A stretch of DNA of 64,000 bases from Micromonospora cathayae (lineage in GTDB: Bacteria; Actinomycetota; Actinomycetes; Mycobacteriales; Micromonosporaceae). The DNA is taken from the NCBI RefSeq assembly GCF_028993575.1, contig NZ_CP118615.1, forward strand, positions 4,183,001 through 4,247,000, given 5' to 3'. The notes below the pieces were generated by a model. The model did not search any database and was not told where the DNA came from. It worked only from the letters and a program-made list of their open reading frames with translations. Below, in pieces: positions 33,607 through 42,509 of the stretch; position 1 is the stretch's first letter, and every line of letters begins with the position of its first letter. Made by a program: the position numbers and the translations under genes.

Positions 33607-36096
33607 GTGAACGGACTTCGACCACCCGGCCGGCCCGCACCGGGCCGCCGGCCCCGATCCCAGGTGGCGGCGCTCGCCACCGTGGTCCTGTTACTGGTCA
33701 CCGCCGGTCTCGTCGGCGCGCCGGCGAACGCCCGACCGGTCGACCAGGAACGGGCCGCGCCGGCAGGCTCCGGTACCGCGTCCGGCACCGCACCACGGCA
33801 ACTCCAGGCCCAGGTGCTCACCTGGACCGCCGGCGACGACTTCCTCCGCTACCAGTCGGCACCCACCACGGCGGTGGCCGGCCCCACCACGATCGTGTTC
33901 GAGAACAGCGCCGCGACCGGCAACACCACCGGCATGCAGCACACCCTCACCTTCGACACCGGTGATCCGGCGTACAACAGCGACGTCGACCTGAACATCC
34001 TGGCCGACCCCACCGACAGCAACGGCGGACGCTGGACCGTCGACGTGGTGCTGTCCCCCGGGACGTACCGCTACTTCTGCGCGATCCCCGGACACGGCGC
34101 GATGACCGGCCTGCTCGTCGTCACCGACGGCGGATCGGACACCACCGCGCCGACCGCGTCGGCCGTGGTCTCCGGCGAACGGAACGACGACGGCGCGTAC
34201 CTCGGCGCGGCCACGGTGACCCTCTCCGCCGAGGACAGCGGCTCCGGCGTGGACCGCGTCGAGTACGCCGTCGACGGCGGAGCCTGGGGCACCTACTCCG
34301 CCCCGGTGACGGTGAACTCACCCGGTCAGCACACGGTGAGTTACCGGGCCACCGACAAGGCGGGTAACACGTCGGCGGCGCAGTCGGTGTCGTTCACGGT
34401 GGTGGAGCCGCCCGCCCCGGACACCACCCCGCCGACGGCGACCGCCGCCGTCACCGGTCAGCGCGACGACGACGGCGCGTACCTGGGTGCCGCCACCGTC
34501 ACCCTGTCGGCCACCGACACCGAGTCCGGGGTGGAGAAGGTCGAATACTCGCTGGACGGTGGTGCGTACGCGGTCTACTCGGCTCCGGTGACGGTGAACC
34601 AGCCGGGTCAGCACACGGTGAGTTACCGGGCCACGGACAAGGCGGGTAACACGTCGTCGGCGCAGTCGGTGTCGTTCACGGTGGTCGAGCCACCGGTGCA
34701 GGACACCACCCCGCCCACCGCCACCGCGGCCGTCACGGGCCAGCGGGACGACGGCGGGGCGTACCTGGGCAGCGCCACGGTCACCCTGTCGGCCACGGAC
34801 ACCGGGTCGGGCGTGGAGAACGTCGAGTACTCACTCGACGGTCAGCCGTACGCGACGTATTCGGCTCCGGTGGTGGTGAACCAGCCGGGTCAGCACACGG
34901 TGAGTTACCGGGCCACGGACAAGGCGGGTAACACGTCGGCGGCGCAGTCGGTGTCGTTCACGGTGGTGGAGCCGCCCGCGCCGGACACCACCCCGCCGAC
35001 GGCGACCGCCAGCGTGACCGGTCAGCGCGACGGCGACGGCGCGTACCTCGGCGCTGCCACGGTCACCCTGTCCGCCACCGACACCGGGTCCGGCGTGGAG
35101 AAGGTCGAGTACTCGCTCGACGGTGGAGCCTGGAGCACCTACTCCGCCCCGCTGACCGTGAACGCACCGGGTCAGCACACCGTGGGCTACCGGGCCACCG
35201 ACCGGGCGGGCAACACGTCGGCGGTGCAGTCGGTGTCGTTCACCGTCGTCGAGCCACCCGTCCAGGACACCACCCCGCCGACGGCGACCGCCGCGGTGAC
35301 CGGTCAGCGCGACGACGACGGCGCGTACCTGGGCAGCGCCACGGTCACCCTGTCCGCCACCGACGCCGGGTCCGGGGTGGACCGGATCGAGTACTCGCTG
35401 GACGGTGGGCCGTACGCGGTCTACTCGGCTCCGGTGACGGTGAACCAGCCCGGCCGCCACACGGTGAGCTATCGGGCCACGGACAAGGCGGGTAACACGT
35501 CGGCGGCGCAGTCGGTGTCGTTCACGGTGGTGGAGCCGCCCGCGCCGGACACCACCCCGCCCACCGCCACCGCCGCCGTGGCCGGCCAGCAGGACGACGA
35601 CGGCGCGTACCTGGGCAGCGCCACGGTCACCCTGTCCGCCACCGACGCCGGGTCCGGGGTCGACCGGATCGAGTACGCGCTCGACGGCCAGTCCTACGCC
35701 CGATACACGATGCCGGTCACCGTCAACCAACCCGGCCGGCACACGCTCAGCTACCGGGCGACCGACAAGGCCGGCAACACCTCCGGTACCGCCTCGGTGA
35801 CCTTCACCGTGGTGGCGAGCGGACCCGGACCGGCCTGCCCGGCACCCGACACCCGACCGACCGTGTGGCTGGGGACCGTGGACAGCGGCGTACCCAACCG
35901 TCCGGTCGACGGCACCTGCACCGTCAACGACCTCATCGAGGACGAGCGGACCTGGCCCAACCACGGCCAGTTCGTCGCGCACGTCAGCGCCGTCACCACC
36001 CACCTGCACCACCTCGGCGTCATCACCCACCAGGAGCACGGGCGGCTGATGAACGCCGCCGGCCGCTCCGGCGTCGGCAAGGGCGCCCGCAACTGA
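33607..36096 (+). CDS. Secreted cupredoxin with six Ig-like repeats
   Basis: An 829-residue exported protein. GTG 33607 (AAAGGGA upstream) gives a signal peptide about 20-50 (VAALATVVLLLVTAGLVGAP). A plastocyanin-type domain (about 70-178) has a probable type 1 copper site: His in MQHTLTF and Cys, His, Met in FCAIPGHGAM. Six tandem 94-residue Ig-like modules follow (about 178-739), each ending DKAGNTSxxxSVxFTVV. A terminal domain (744-829) with CTVNDLIEDERTW and NHGQFV is shared with the ThuA protein at 38409. It leads a run of secreted genes ending at 42443. Copper-dependent electron transfer or metal binding at the surface is the likely role. Confidence 0.82.
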   Translation: MNGLRPPGRPAPGRRPRSQVAALATVVLLLVTAGLVGAPANARPVDQERAAPAGSGTASGTAPRQLQAQVLTWTAGDDFLRYQSAPTTAVAGPTTIVFENSAATGNTTGMQHTLTFDTGDPAYNSDVDLNILADPTDSNGGRWTVDVVLSPGTYRYFCAIPGHGAMTGLLVVTDGGSDTTAPTASAVVSGERNDDGAYLGAATVTLSAEDSGSGVDRVEYAVDGGAWGTYSAPVTVNSPGQHTVSYRATDKAGNTSAAQSVSFTVVEPPAPDTTPPTATAAVTGQRDDDGAYLGAATVTLSATDTESGVEKVEYSLDGGAYAVYSAPVTVNQPGQHTVSYRATDKAGNTSSAQSVSFTVVEPPVQDTTPPTATAAVTGQRDDGGAYLGSATVTLSATDTGSGVENVEYSLDGQPYATYSAPVVVNQPGQHTVSYRATDKAGNTSAAQSVSFTVVEPPAPDTTPPTATASVTGQRDGDGAYLGAATVTLSATDTGSGVEKVEYSLDGGAWSTYSAPLTVNAPGQHTVGYRATDRAGNTSAVQSVSFTVVEPPVQDTTPPTATAAVTGQRDDDGAYLGSATVTLSATDAGSGVDRIEYSLDGGPYAVYSAPVTVNQPGRHTVSYRATDKAGNTSAAQSVSFTVVEPPAPDTTPPTATAAVAGQQDDDGAYLGSATVTLSATDAGSGVDRIEYALDGQSYARYTMPVTVNQPGRHTLSYRATDKAGNTSGTASVTFTVVASGPGPACPAPDTRPTVWLGTVDSGVPNRPVDGTCTVNDLIEDERTWPNHGQFVAHVSAVTTHLHHLGVITHQEHGRLMNAAGRSGVGKGARN
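34138..35823 (+). repeat. Six in-frame 282-bp tandem repeats
   Basis: Units start at 34138, 34420, 34702, 34984, 35266 and 35548, exactly 282 bp apart, each coding for one Ig-like module beginning DTTxPTA. Units two to five are the most alike; the first and last are the most diverged. Such arrays change copy number by recombination and are prone to assembly collapse. Confidence 0.9.
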
Positions 36097-36116
36097 ACCG
36101 AAGGGAAGAACCAGTC

Positions 36117-37103
36117 ATGGCAAGACACCGGATAGACCGGCGTGCGCTGCTGCGCGGGCTCGCCGGCTCCACGGTCGCGGTCAGCGCGGCCAGCCTCACC
36201 GGCCTGGTACCGGCCGCCGCCGACACCGGGTCACCGGCCGGCACGCCGGAGTCGGCGGGGCACCTGATCCCGCGCGGACACCTGGGCATCCAGCTCTACA
36301 GCGTCCGCGACAAGGTCACCCAGCTCGGGTTCGCGGCGGTCTTCGAGGAACTGTCCCGGATCGGCTACCGCGAGGTGGAGTTCGCCGGCTACACCCAGGG
36401 CGGCGTCGGGGCGATCACCCCGGAGCAGATCCGCCGCCTGCTCGACGACAACGGACTCAAGGCGGCCGGCAGCCACCGGGGACTCACCGACTTCCGGACC
36501 AACCTGGAGTGGGAACTCGACGTCGCGCAGACCCTGGGCCTGCCCGCCGTCGGCACCGCACAGGCCCCCACCGGCGACCGGACCATCGCCGGCTACCAGG
36601 CCGCCGCCGCGGAGTTCAACGCCTGGGGCGAGGCCGCCGCCGCCCGGGGGATCAAGCTCTACCAGCACAACCACACCATCGAGTTCAGCTTCGCCGTGGA
36701 CCGGCCGGACGTGCGGCTGTACGACCTGTTCCTGGAGCTGACCGACCCCCGGTACGTGTTCCTGGAGATGGACATCCTCTGGGCGTACGGCGGGGCCCGC
36801 AAGTACCCGGGGTTCCGGCCGGTCGACTACGTCAACGCCCATCCGCACCGGTACCCGCTGTTCCACGTCAAGGACGGCGTCCCACTGCCCGACCCGCAGC
36901 AGGGCAACTCCTACCTGGACGTGGAGTTCGGGGCCGGGGTCATCCCGTTCGCCGAGTTCTTCGGTGAGCTGCGCGGCGGCGGCCGGTTCGGGTACCTGTG
37001 GGAGCAGGACAGCGGCCCGGCCGCGCAACCCGCGCCGCCCGGCTCGCTGGGGGCCGCCGAGCGCAGCTACCAGCGTCTGGTCGACCTGCGGGGCACCCGG
37101 TGA
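36117..37103 (+). CDS. Tat-exported sugar phosphate isomerase/epimerase-like protein
   Basis: A 328-residue protein with a twin-arginine signal (RIDRRALLRGLAGSTVAVSA, cleavage near AAA at about 40) and a xylose isomerase-like TIM barrel (LGIQLYSVRDKV, YREVEFAGY, KLYQHNHTIEFSF, FLEMDILWAYGG, LFHVKDG). Glu, Asp and His residues at the strand ends are those that bind the metal in this family. It follows the cupredoxin gene by 20 bp (AAGGGA Shine-Dalgarno) and overlaps the oxidase gene by 4 nt. Members are often paired with ThuA/DUF1080 proteins in 3-keto-sugar metabolism, which fits this neighbourhood. The substrate is inferred only. Confidence 0.85.
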   Translation: MARHRIDRRALLRGLAGSTVAVSAASLTGLVPAAADTGSPAGTPESAGHLIPRGHLGIQLYSVRDKVTQLGFAAVFEELSRIGYREVEFAGYTQGGVGAITPEQIRRLLDDNGLKAAGSHRGLTDFRTNLEWELDVAQTLGLPAVGTAQAPTGDRTIAGYQAAAAEFNAWGEAAAARGIKLYQHNHTIEFSFAVDRPDVRLYDLFLELTDPRYVFLEMDILWAYGGARKYPGFRPVDYVNAHPHRYPLFHVKDGVPLPDPQQGNSYLDVEFGAGVIPFAEFFGELRGGGRFGYLWEQDSGPAAQPAPPGSLGAAERSYQRLVDLRGTR

Positions 37104-38341
37104 CCGCCGGCGGCGACCCGGCCGGTGGGCCGGCCGGCCAGCTGACCACCCCGGTCACCTCCCCGGTGTCCGGCCCGGCGGTCCGGCCCGAGCCGGCCGG
37201 CGCCAGCCGCCGCCGGCTGACGGTGGTGGCGGCGATCGTCCTGGCGACCGTGGTGGGGGCGGGCGGCATCGCCGTCGCCCGGGGCGTCGACCCCTTCTCC
37301 GCCACCCAACCCGAGGGCTGCGCCCGACCGGACCGCAGCATCCAGCTCTACGCGGTGGAGTTGCCCCGCGACGGCAACCAGATCCGGCTCGGCTACGGCC
37401 TCACCCCGCAGACGGCCTCCTACCCGGGGCCGACGATGGAGATGACCGAGGGGGAGTGCGTAGCGATCACCCTGCACAACCAGGTGCCGGTGGCGACCCT
37501 GGAACAGTTGCGCACCAACCCGGCCCACCCGATCGGGGTGTCGCTGCACGTGCACGGCGTCAAGTACACCCAGTCGTCGGACGGGACGGTGGAGAGCGCC
37601 TCGTACGTGGCCCCGGGGGAGTCCCGGACGTACACCTGGTTCGCCCAGAAGCGCGACCAGCGCACCGGCACGCCGGGCACCGCCGGCTACTGGTGGTACC
37701 ACGACCACGTGGTGGGTGGCCCGCACGGCACCCAGGGTCTCGGCGCGGGACTCTTCGGCGGGCTGGTCGTCCGGCGGCCGGGCGACCCGAAGCCGGACCG
37801 CACGTACGTGAGCGTCTTCGGGGACCGGCAGAGCATCAACCTGCGGCGGGGCGCGGCCACCGACACCTGCGACCGGGACAACCCGCAGCCCGGCCCGACC
37901 TGCCTGGTGGCCCGCAAGGGGGAGAAGGTCGAGTTCATCGTCGTCGGCATCGGCAACGACATGCACACCTTCCACCTGCACGGACACTCCTGGGCCGACA
38001 CCCGCACCGGGCTGGTCGCCAACGGGCAGCCGTTCGCCGACCAGGTGCCGATCATCGACAACAAGACCCTCGGGCCGGGTGACTCGTTCGGCTTCCAGGT
38101 GATCGCCGGCGACTCGGTCGGGCCGGGGCACTGGATGCTGCACTGCCACATGCAGTTCCACTCCGACGCCGGCATGTCGACGATGCTGCACGTCCTCGAC
38201 GAGAACGGCCGGATGCCGCCGCACGGCGGCCACCACCAGCCCGCCGCCGGCCCGTCGACCGGCGCGGTGCAGCAGCCGGCCACCGGCGGCGGCGCGGTGC
38301 AGCAGCCGGCTCCCGCCGGCGGCGCCCACCAGCACAACTGA
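37100..38341 (+). CDS. Two-domain multicopper oxidase
   Basis: A 413-residue exported or membrane-anchored oxidase. A hydrophobic segment at about 36-58 (LTVVAAIVLATVVGAGGIAVA) follows Arg residues. Domain 1 has LHVHGV and WWYHDH; domain 2 has HTFHLHGH and HCHMQFHSDAGM. Together these give the four His-rich copper-binding motifs for type 1, 2 and 3 copper sites, with T1 ligands Cys, His and Met. The size fits two-domain (small-laccase-like) enzymes that act as trimers. The C-terminus is a GAVQQPA repeat with His (HHQPA, HQHN). It is translationally coupled to the isomerase-like gene. The substrate may be phenolics or metal ions. Confidence 0.87.
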   Translation: MTAGGDPAGGPAGQLTTPVTSPVSGPAVRPEPAGASRRRLTVVAAIVLATVVGAGGIAVARGVDPFSATQPEGCARPDRSIQLYAVELPRDGNQIRLGYGLTPQTASYPGPTMEMTEGECVAITLHNQVPVATLEQLRTNPAHPIGVSLHVHGVKYTQSSDGTVESASYVAPGESRTYTWFAQKRDQRTGTPGTAGYWWYHDHVVGGPHGTQGLGAGLFGGLVVRRPGDPKPDRTYVSVFGDRQSINLRRGAATDTCDRDNPQPGPTCLVARKGEKVEFIVVGIGNDMHTFHLHGHSWADTRTGLVANGQPFADQVPIIDNKTLGPGDSFGFQVIAGDSVGPGHWMLHCHMQFHSDAGMSTMLHVLDENGRMPPHGGHHQPAAGPSTGAVQQPATGGGAVQQPAPAGGAHQHN

Positions 38342-38408
38342 CCCCGGTACCTCCCGCACCATCGCGCACCACCCCACCAGGTCCGCCTCAACCTGAAAAG
38401 GAGTCGAG

Positions 38409-41400
38409 ATGGCTCATCGACGCCATTTCCGCAGCTCCCCGTGGCTCGGACGGCTTTCCGCCGACCCACCGAACCCACCCACCGACCCGCGCCGCCCCGG
38501 CCTGCCCCGCCGGATCACCGCCCTCGCCGCCAGCGCGGCGCTCACGCTCGGCCTGCTGACCCTGCCCGCCCACGCCGCCGCGCCCGCGAAACCGGCACCG
38601 GCCGCCGCGGCGGTGAAGGTGCTGGTCTTCCACGGCCCGGTCGACCGGCAGGACGACCCGGTCGCCCGAGCCGCCGCCACGATCAGGGAACTCGGCTCGG
38701 CCAACGGCTTCTCCGTCGACACGTCGGCCGACCCGCAGGTGTTCACCGGCGGCAACCTGGCCCGCTACCGGGGCGTGGTGTTCCTGTCCGCCGACGGGGT
38801 GACTCTCGACGACGCCCAGGAGGCCGCCTTCCAGGCGTACGTGAAGGGCGGCGGCGGGTTCGTCGGCGTCCACGACGCGGCCCGCGCCCAGCCCGGCTCG
38901 TCCTGGTTCACCGGCCTGATCGGCACCCGCCCGGCCGCCAGCCTGCCCAACTCGGAGAAGGCGGTGGCCGCCACGGCGAGCGCCGAGAACCCGCCGAACG
39001 AGACCGCCGCGAAGGCCGTCGACCGGTCCACCAGCACCAAGTGGCTGACCTTCACCTCCACGGGGTGGCTGGCCGCCCGGCTGGAGAAGCCGGTCGCGGT
39101 GAAGCAGTACGCGCTGACCTCCGCCAACGACTTCCCCGGCCGCGACCCGAAGAACTGGACCCTCCAGGGCTCCACCGACGGCGCGTCCTGGACCGACCTG
39201 GACACCCGCACCGGGGAGACCTTCCCGCAGCGGTTCCAGACCCGGCAGTTCACCGTCGACAACACCACCGCGTACCAGCACTACCGGCTGAACATCACGG
39301 CCAACGCCGGCGAGAAGGACCTCCAGCTCGCCGAGCTGTGGCTGATCGGCCCGGACGCCGGACCCGCGCCGGACGCCACCGTGCAGCGCGCCACGGTCGA
39401 CCTCACCGACCGTCAGCACCCGGCCAACGACGGGTTGCCGCTCACCGTCACCCGCTCCGACCAGTGGATCAACTGGGACCCGAGCCCGGTCGGCCGGGTA
39501 CACACCCTCGCCCAGGTCGAGGAGGGCACCTACGACGCCGGGCTCAGCGGCAACGGCGCGTTCCACCCGGTCTCCTGGTGTCAGGACTACGACGGCGGCC
39601 GGTCCTTCTACACCGGGATGGGCCGTACCGAGGCGAGCTGGACCGACGACCGGCAGTTCCAGAGCCACCTGGTCGGCGGTATCCGGTGGGCCGCCGGCCT
39701 GGTCCGGGGCGACTGCCAGGCGACCGTCGCGGCGAACTACCGCATCGAGCGGCTGACCACCACCAACCAGGCGGGACAGCTCGACCAGATCGGTGAGCCG
39801 CACGGCCTCACCATCGCCGCCGACGGCACCGTCTTCTACATCGGCAAGGCCGCCTGCCCGAGCGGCCCGGTCGTGAGCTGGGACGACCCGAAGGTCGGCC
39901 TGGGCTGCGGCACCATCCACCAGTGGAAGCCGGACACCCGGCAGGTCAAGCTGCTCACCACCCTGCCGGTGATGGGCAACCGGGGCAGCGGCAACGAACT
40001 GGTCAAGAATGAGGAGGGCCTGGTCGGCATCACCCTCGACCCGACGTTCGCCGAGAACGGCTGGCTGTACGTCTACTGGATGCCGCACGAGTCGATCGAC
40101 CGGGTCAAGCGGATCGGCAAGCGGACCGTCTCGCGCTTCACCTACGACGCGGCGAAGCAGTCGATCGACCAGGCGACCCGCAAGGACCTGCTGGCCTGGG
40201 ACACCCAGATCCACAGTTGCTGCCACGCCGGCGGTGGGATGACCTTCGACGAGAGCGGCAACCTGTACGTCGGCACCGGCGACAGCAACTCCTCCGGCGG
40301 CTCCAACGGCTACTCCGGCAACAACTGGACCCAGGACTTCCAGGGCGTGTCGTTCCAGGACGCCCGCCGTACCTCGGGCAACACCAACGACCTCAACGGC
40401 AAGATCCTGCGGATCCACCCGGAGCCCGACGGGACGTACACCGTCCCCGCGGGCAACCTGTTCACCGGCCGGGAGTCCGGCGGCGGCAAGACCCGTCCGG
40501 AGATCTACGTGATGGGGGTCCGCAACATCTCCCGGATCGCCTGGGATCCGGTGAACGACTGGCTGACCGCCGCCTGGGTCGGCCCGGACGCGGGCGCGCC
40601 GAGCCCGGAGCTGGGACCGGCCAAGTACGAGACGGCCACCATCATCACCTCGGCCGGAAACCAGGGCTGGCCGTACTGCATGGGTGACCGGCAGCCGTAC
40701 CGGGACCGCAGCAACACCGACGCCACCGTGCTCACCGGCTGGTACGACTGCGACAACCTGAAGAACACCTCGCCGCACAATACCGGCCTGGTCGACATCC
40801 CGCCGGCCCGGGACAACATGATCTGGTACTCGCCGCAGGGTGGCGGCCCGGTCTACCCGGAGCGTGCCGACGGCAGCGGTCTGCCGACGTACCAGCTCGG
40901 CGAGGAGACGTTCACCCGGCCGTGGCTCAAGGGCGGCGGGCAGGCCGTGATGAACGGCCCGACGTACCAGCGCGAGACGGTCGACACCGACAGCGGGGTG
41001 GCCTGGCCGGCGTACTGGGACGACAAGTGGTTCATCGGGGACCAGTCCAACGCGAACAACCGGGTCGCGGTGACCGTCGACCCGGCGGCCGTCCCGACGC
41101 AGGGCCGGCCCGCGTTCGCCGAGGACCTGCGCAGCATCATCCGCTCCGGCAGCGGCGGCACCCAGCTCCAGTCCTGGATGGACGCCAAGTTCGGCCCGGA
41201 CGGCGCTTTGTACCTGCTCGACTACGCCGGCGGGTTCTTCAGCCTGCACGCCAACCAGAAGCTGATCCGGGTCGCCTACACCGGCGGTCCGGCCACGCCC
41301 AGGCCGCAGGACGCCGGGGTGCGGGCGGTCGCGGCGGGCCAGCCGAAGACGATCGCGTTCTCCAGCGCCCGGGTCGGCGGGGTGGCCTGGGAGTGGGACT

Positions 41401-42443
41401 TCGGTGACGGCAGCGCGCCGTCCCGCGAGGCCGACCCCACCCACACGTACGTCGACTTCGGCACCTACCAGGCGAAACTGACGGTGACCTACGCCGACGG
41501 GGAGAAGGCCACCGCCACCCTCGAGGTCGTGGTCGGTTGTACCGCCTCCGACGACCGGCGGACGGTGTGGCTGCTGGACGCCGACACGGGCGTGGCGAAC
41601 GCCCCGGTCGGTGGCGGGTGCACGGTCAACGACGTGATCGACGACGAGCGGACCTGGGCCAACCACGGCCAGTTCGTCAGCCACGTGAACGACGTGGTCA
41701 ACGCGCTGCGCGCCGACGGGGTGCTGGACAACCGGGCGGCGGCCACCCTGAACCGGGCGGCGGCCCAGTCGCCGATCGGCAAGGTCGGCGGATACCAGCC
41801 GATCTTCGACGGTACGGCGGCGTCGCTGGCGGACTGGCGGCAGGCGCCGACCGGGTCGTTCGCGCTGCGGACCGACGGCTCGCTGCGCAGCTCCGGCGGG
41901 CTCGGCCTGCTCTGGTACGCCGGGCAGGAGTTCGGTGACTTCTCGCTGAAGGTGCGGTTCCGGGACGTGTCCGCCGAGGGGGCCAACGGCAACAGCGGGG
42001 TGTTCGTCCGGTTCCCCGACCCGCGTACCCCGCTCGACCAGCGCCCCGAGGGAAGCTGCGGGACGCAGGGTTCGGCCCGTACCTCCCCGGCCTGGGTGGC
42101 GATCTACTGCGGCCACGAGATCCAGATCTACGACGGCACCGGTGGCGAACCCCAGAAGACCGGCTCGGTCTACAACTTCGACCCGGTCGGGCTGGAGCAG
42201 GCCCGCCCGACCCCGAAGGGGGAGTGGAACGACTACGAGGTCCGGGTGGTCGGCCAGCGCTACACGATCATCCGCAACGGCGTGGTGATCAACGAGTTCG
42301 ACAACACGCCGGGGAAGACGTCGTCGCGTCCCAGTGACCCGCCGACCGACCTGCGTCAGTTCCTCAGCGGCTTCGTCGGGTTGCAGAACCACGGCACCAG
42401 CGACCTGGTCGACTTCCGGGACGTCCGGGTCCGCGAGCTGTGA
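38409..42443 (+). CDS. Secreted ThuA/discoidin/sugar-dehydrogenase/PKD/DUF1080 protein
   Basis: A 1344-residue exported protein with at least six modules. Signal peptide about 34-58. A ThuA-like domain is split: its first half (about 67-180, VKVLVFHGP...GGFVGVHDAAR) and second half (about 318-440, HPVSWCQDYDGGRSFYTGMG) flank an F5/8 type C discoidin domain (about 184-315). A glucose/sorbosone dehydrogenase-like propeller follows (about 443-956, EPHGLTIAADG, HSCCHAGGGMTFD, GNQGWPYCMGD), then PKD (976-1043), the domain shared with the cupredoxin (1044-1124) and a C-terminal DUF1080 domain (about 1128-1344), a family tied to 3-keto-glycoside hydrolysis. AAAAGGAG precedes the ATG. It likely binds and oxidises or cleaves sugars outside the cell. 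Confidence 0.85.
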   Translation: MAHRRHFRSSPWLGRLSADPPNPPTDPRRPGLPRRITALAASAALTLGLLTLPAHAAAPAKPAPAAAAVKVLVFHGPVDRQDDPVARAAATIRELGSANGFSVDTSADPQVFTGGNLARYRGVVFLSADGVTLDDAQEAAFQAYVKGGGGFVGVHDAARAQPGSSWFTGLIGTRPAASLPNSEKAVAATASAENPPNETAAKAVDRSTSTKWLTFTSTGWLAARLEKPVAVKQYALTSANDFPGRDPKNWTLQGSTDGASWTDLDTRTGETFPQRFQTRQFTVDNTTAYQHYRLNITANAGEKDLQLAELWLIGPDAGPAPDATVQRATVDLTDRQHPANDGLPLTVTRSDQWINWDPSPVGRVHTLAQVEEGTYDAGLSGNGAFHPVSWCQDYDGGRSFYTGMGRTEASWTDDRQFQSHLVGGIRWAAGLVRGDCQATVAANYRIERLTTTNQAGQLDQIGEPHGLTIAADGTVFYIGKAACPSGPVVSWDDPKVGLGCGTIHQWKPDTRQVKLLTTLPVMGNRGSGNELVKNEEGLVGITLDPTFAENGWLYVYWMPHESIDRVKRIGKRTVSRFTYDAAKQSIDQATRKDLLAWDTQIHSCCHAGGGMTFDESGNLYVGTGDSNSSGGSNGYSGNNWTQDFQGVSFQDARRTSGNTNDLNGKILRIHPEPDGTYTVPAGNLFTGRESGGGKTRPEIYVMGVRNISRIAWDPVNDWLTAAWVGPDAGAPSPELGPAKYETATIITSAGNQGWPYCMGDRQPYRDRSNTDATVLTGWYDCDNLKNTSPHNTGLVDIPPARDNMIWYSPQGGGPVYPERADGSGLPTYQLGEETFTRPWLKGGGQAVMNGPTYQRETVDTDSGVAWPAYWDDKWFIGDQSNANNRVAVTVDPAAVPTQGRPAFAEDLRSIIRSGSGGTQLQSWMDAKFGPDGALYLLDYAGGFFSLHANQKLIRVAYTGGPATPRPQDAGVRAVAAGQPKTIAFSSARVGGVAWEWDFGDGSAPSREADPTHTYVDFGTYQAKLTVTYADGEKATATLEVVVGCTASDDRRTVWLLDADTGVANAPVGGGCTVNDVIDDERTWANHGQFVSHVNDVVNALRADGVLDNRAAATLNRAAAQSPIGKVGGYQPIFDGTAASLADWRQAPTGSFALRTDGSLRSSGGLGLLWYAGQEFGDFSLKVRFRDVSAEGANGNSGVFVRFPDPRTPLDQRPEGSCGTQGSARTSPAWVAIYCGHEIQIYDGTGGEPQKTGSVYNFDPVGLEQARPTPKGEWNDYEVRVVGQRYTIIRNGVVINEFDNTPGKTSSRPSDPPTDLRQFLSGFVGLQNHGTSDLVDFRDVRVREL

Positions 42444-42461
42444 CCTGATCCGACGGGGTCG

Positions 42462-42498
42462 GGCCCCGGGACGACGGCTGAGCCGTCGTCCCGGGGCC
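42462..42498. terminator. Bidirectional terminator
   Basis: A perfect 17-bp inverted repeat (42462-42478 with 42482-42498) with a TGA loop lies between the convergent ThuA-type gene and the subtilase gene, 18 bp after the former's stop. It should work in both directions. Confidence 0.75.
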
Positions 42499-42509
42499 TC
42501 GCGGTCACG

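Noticed and set aside
34138..35823. Regular 282-bp repeats considered as a CRISPR or satellite array.
   Set aside because: They are contiguous, in frame and code for Ig-like modules; there are no spacers and no cas genes.
38388..42392. Very long open frame antisense to the ThuA-type gene.
   Set aside because: Its translation is low in complexity and Arg/Gly/Val rich with no motifs, a by-product of high GC at third positions in the sense gene. Similar antisense frames lie over helY, 5282-8215 and 54945-57347.
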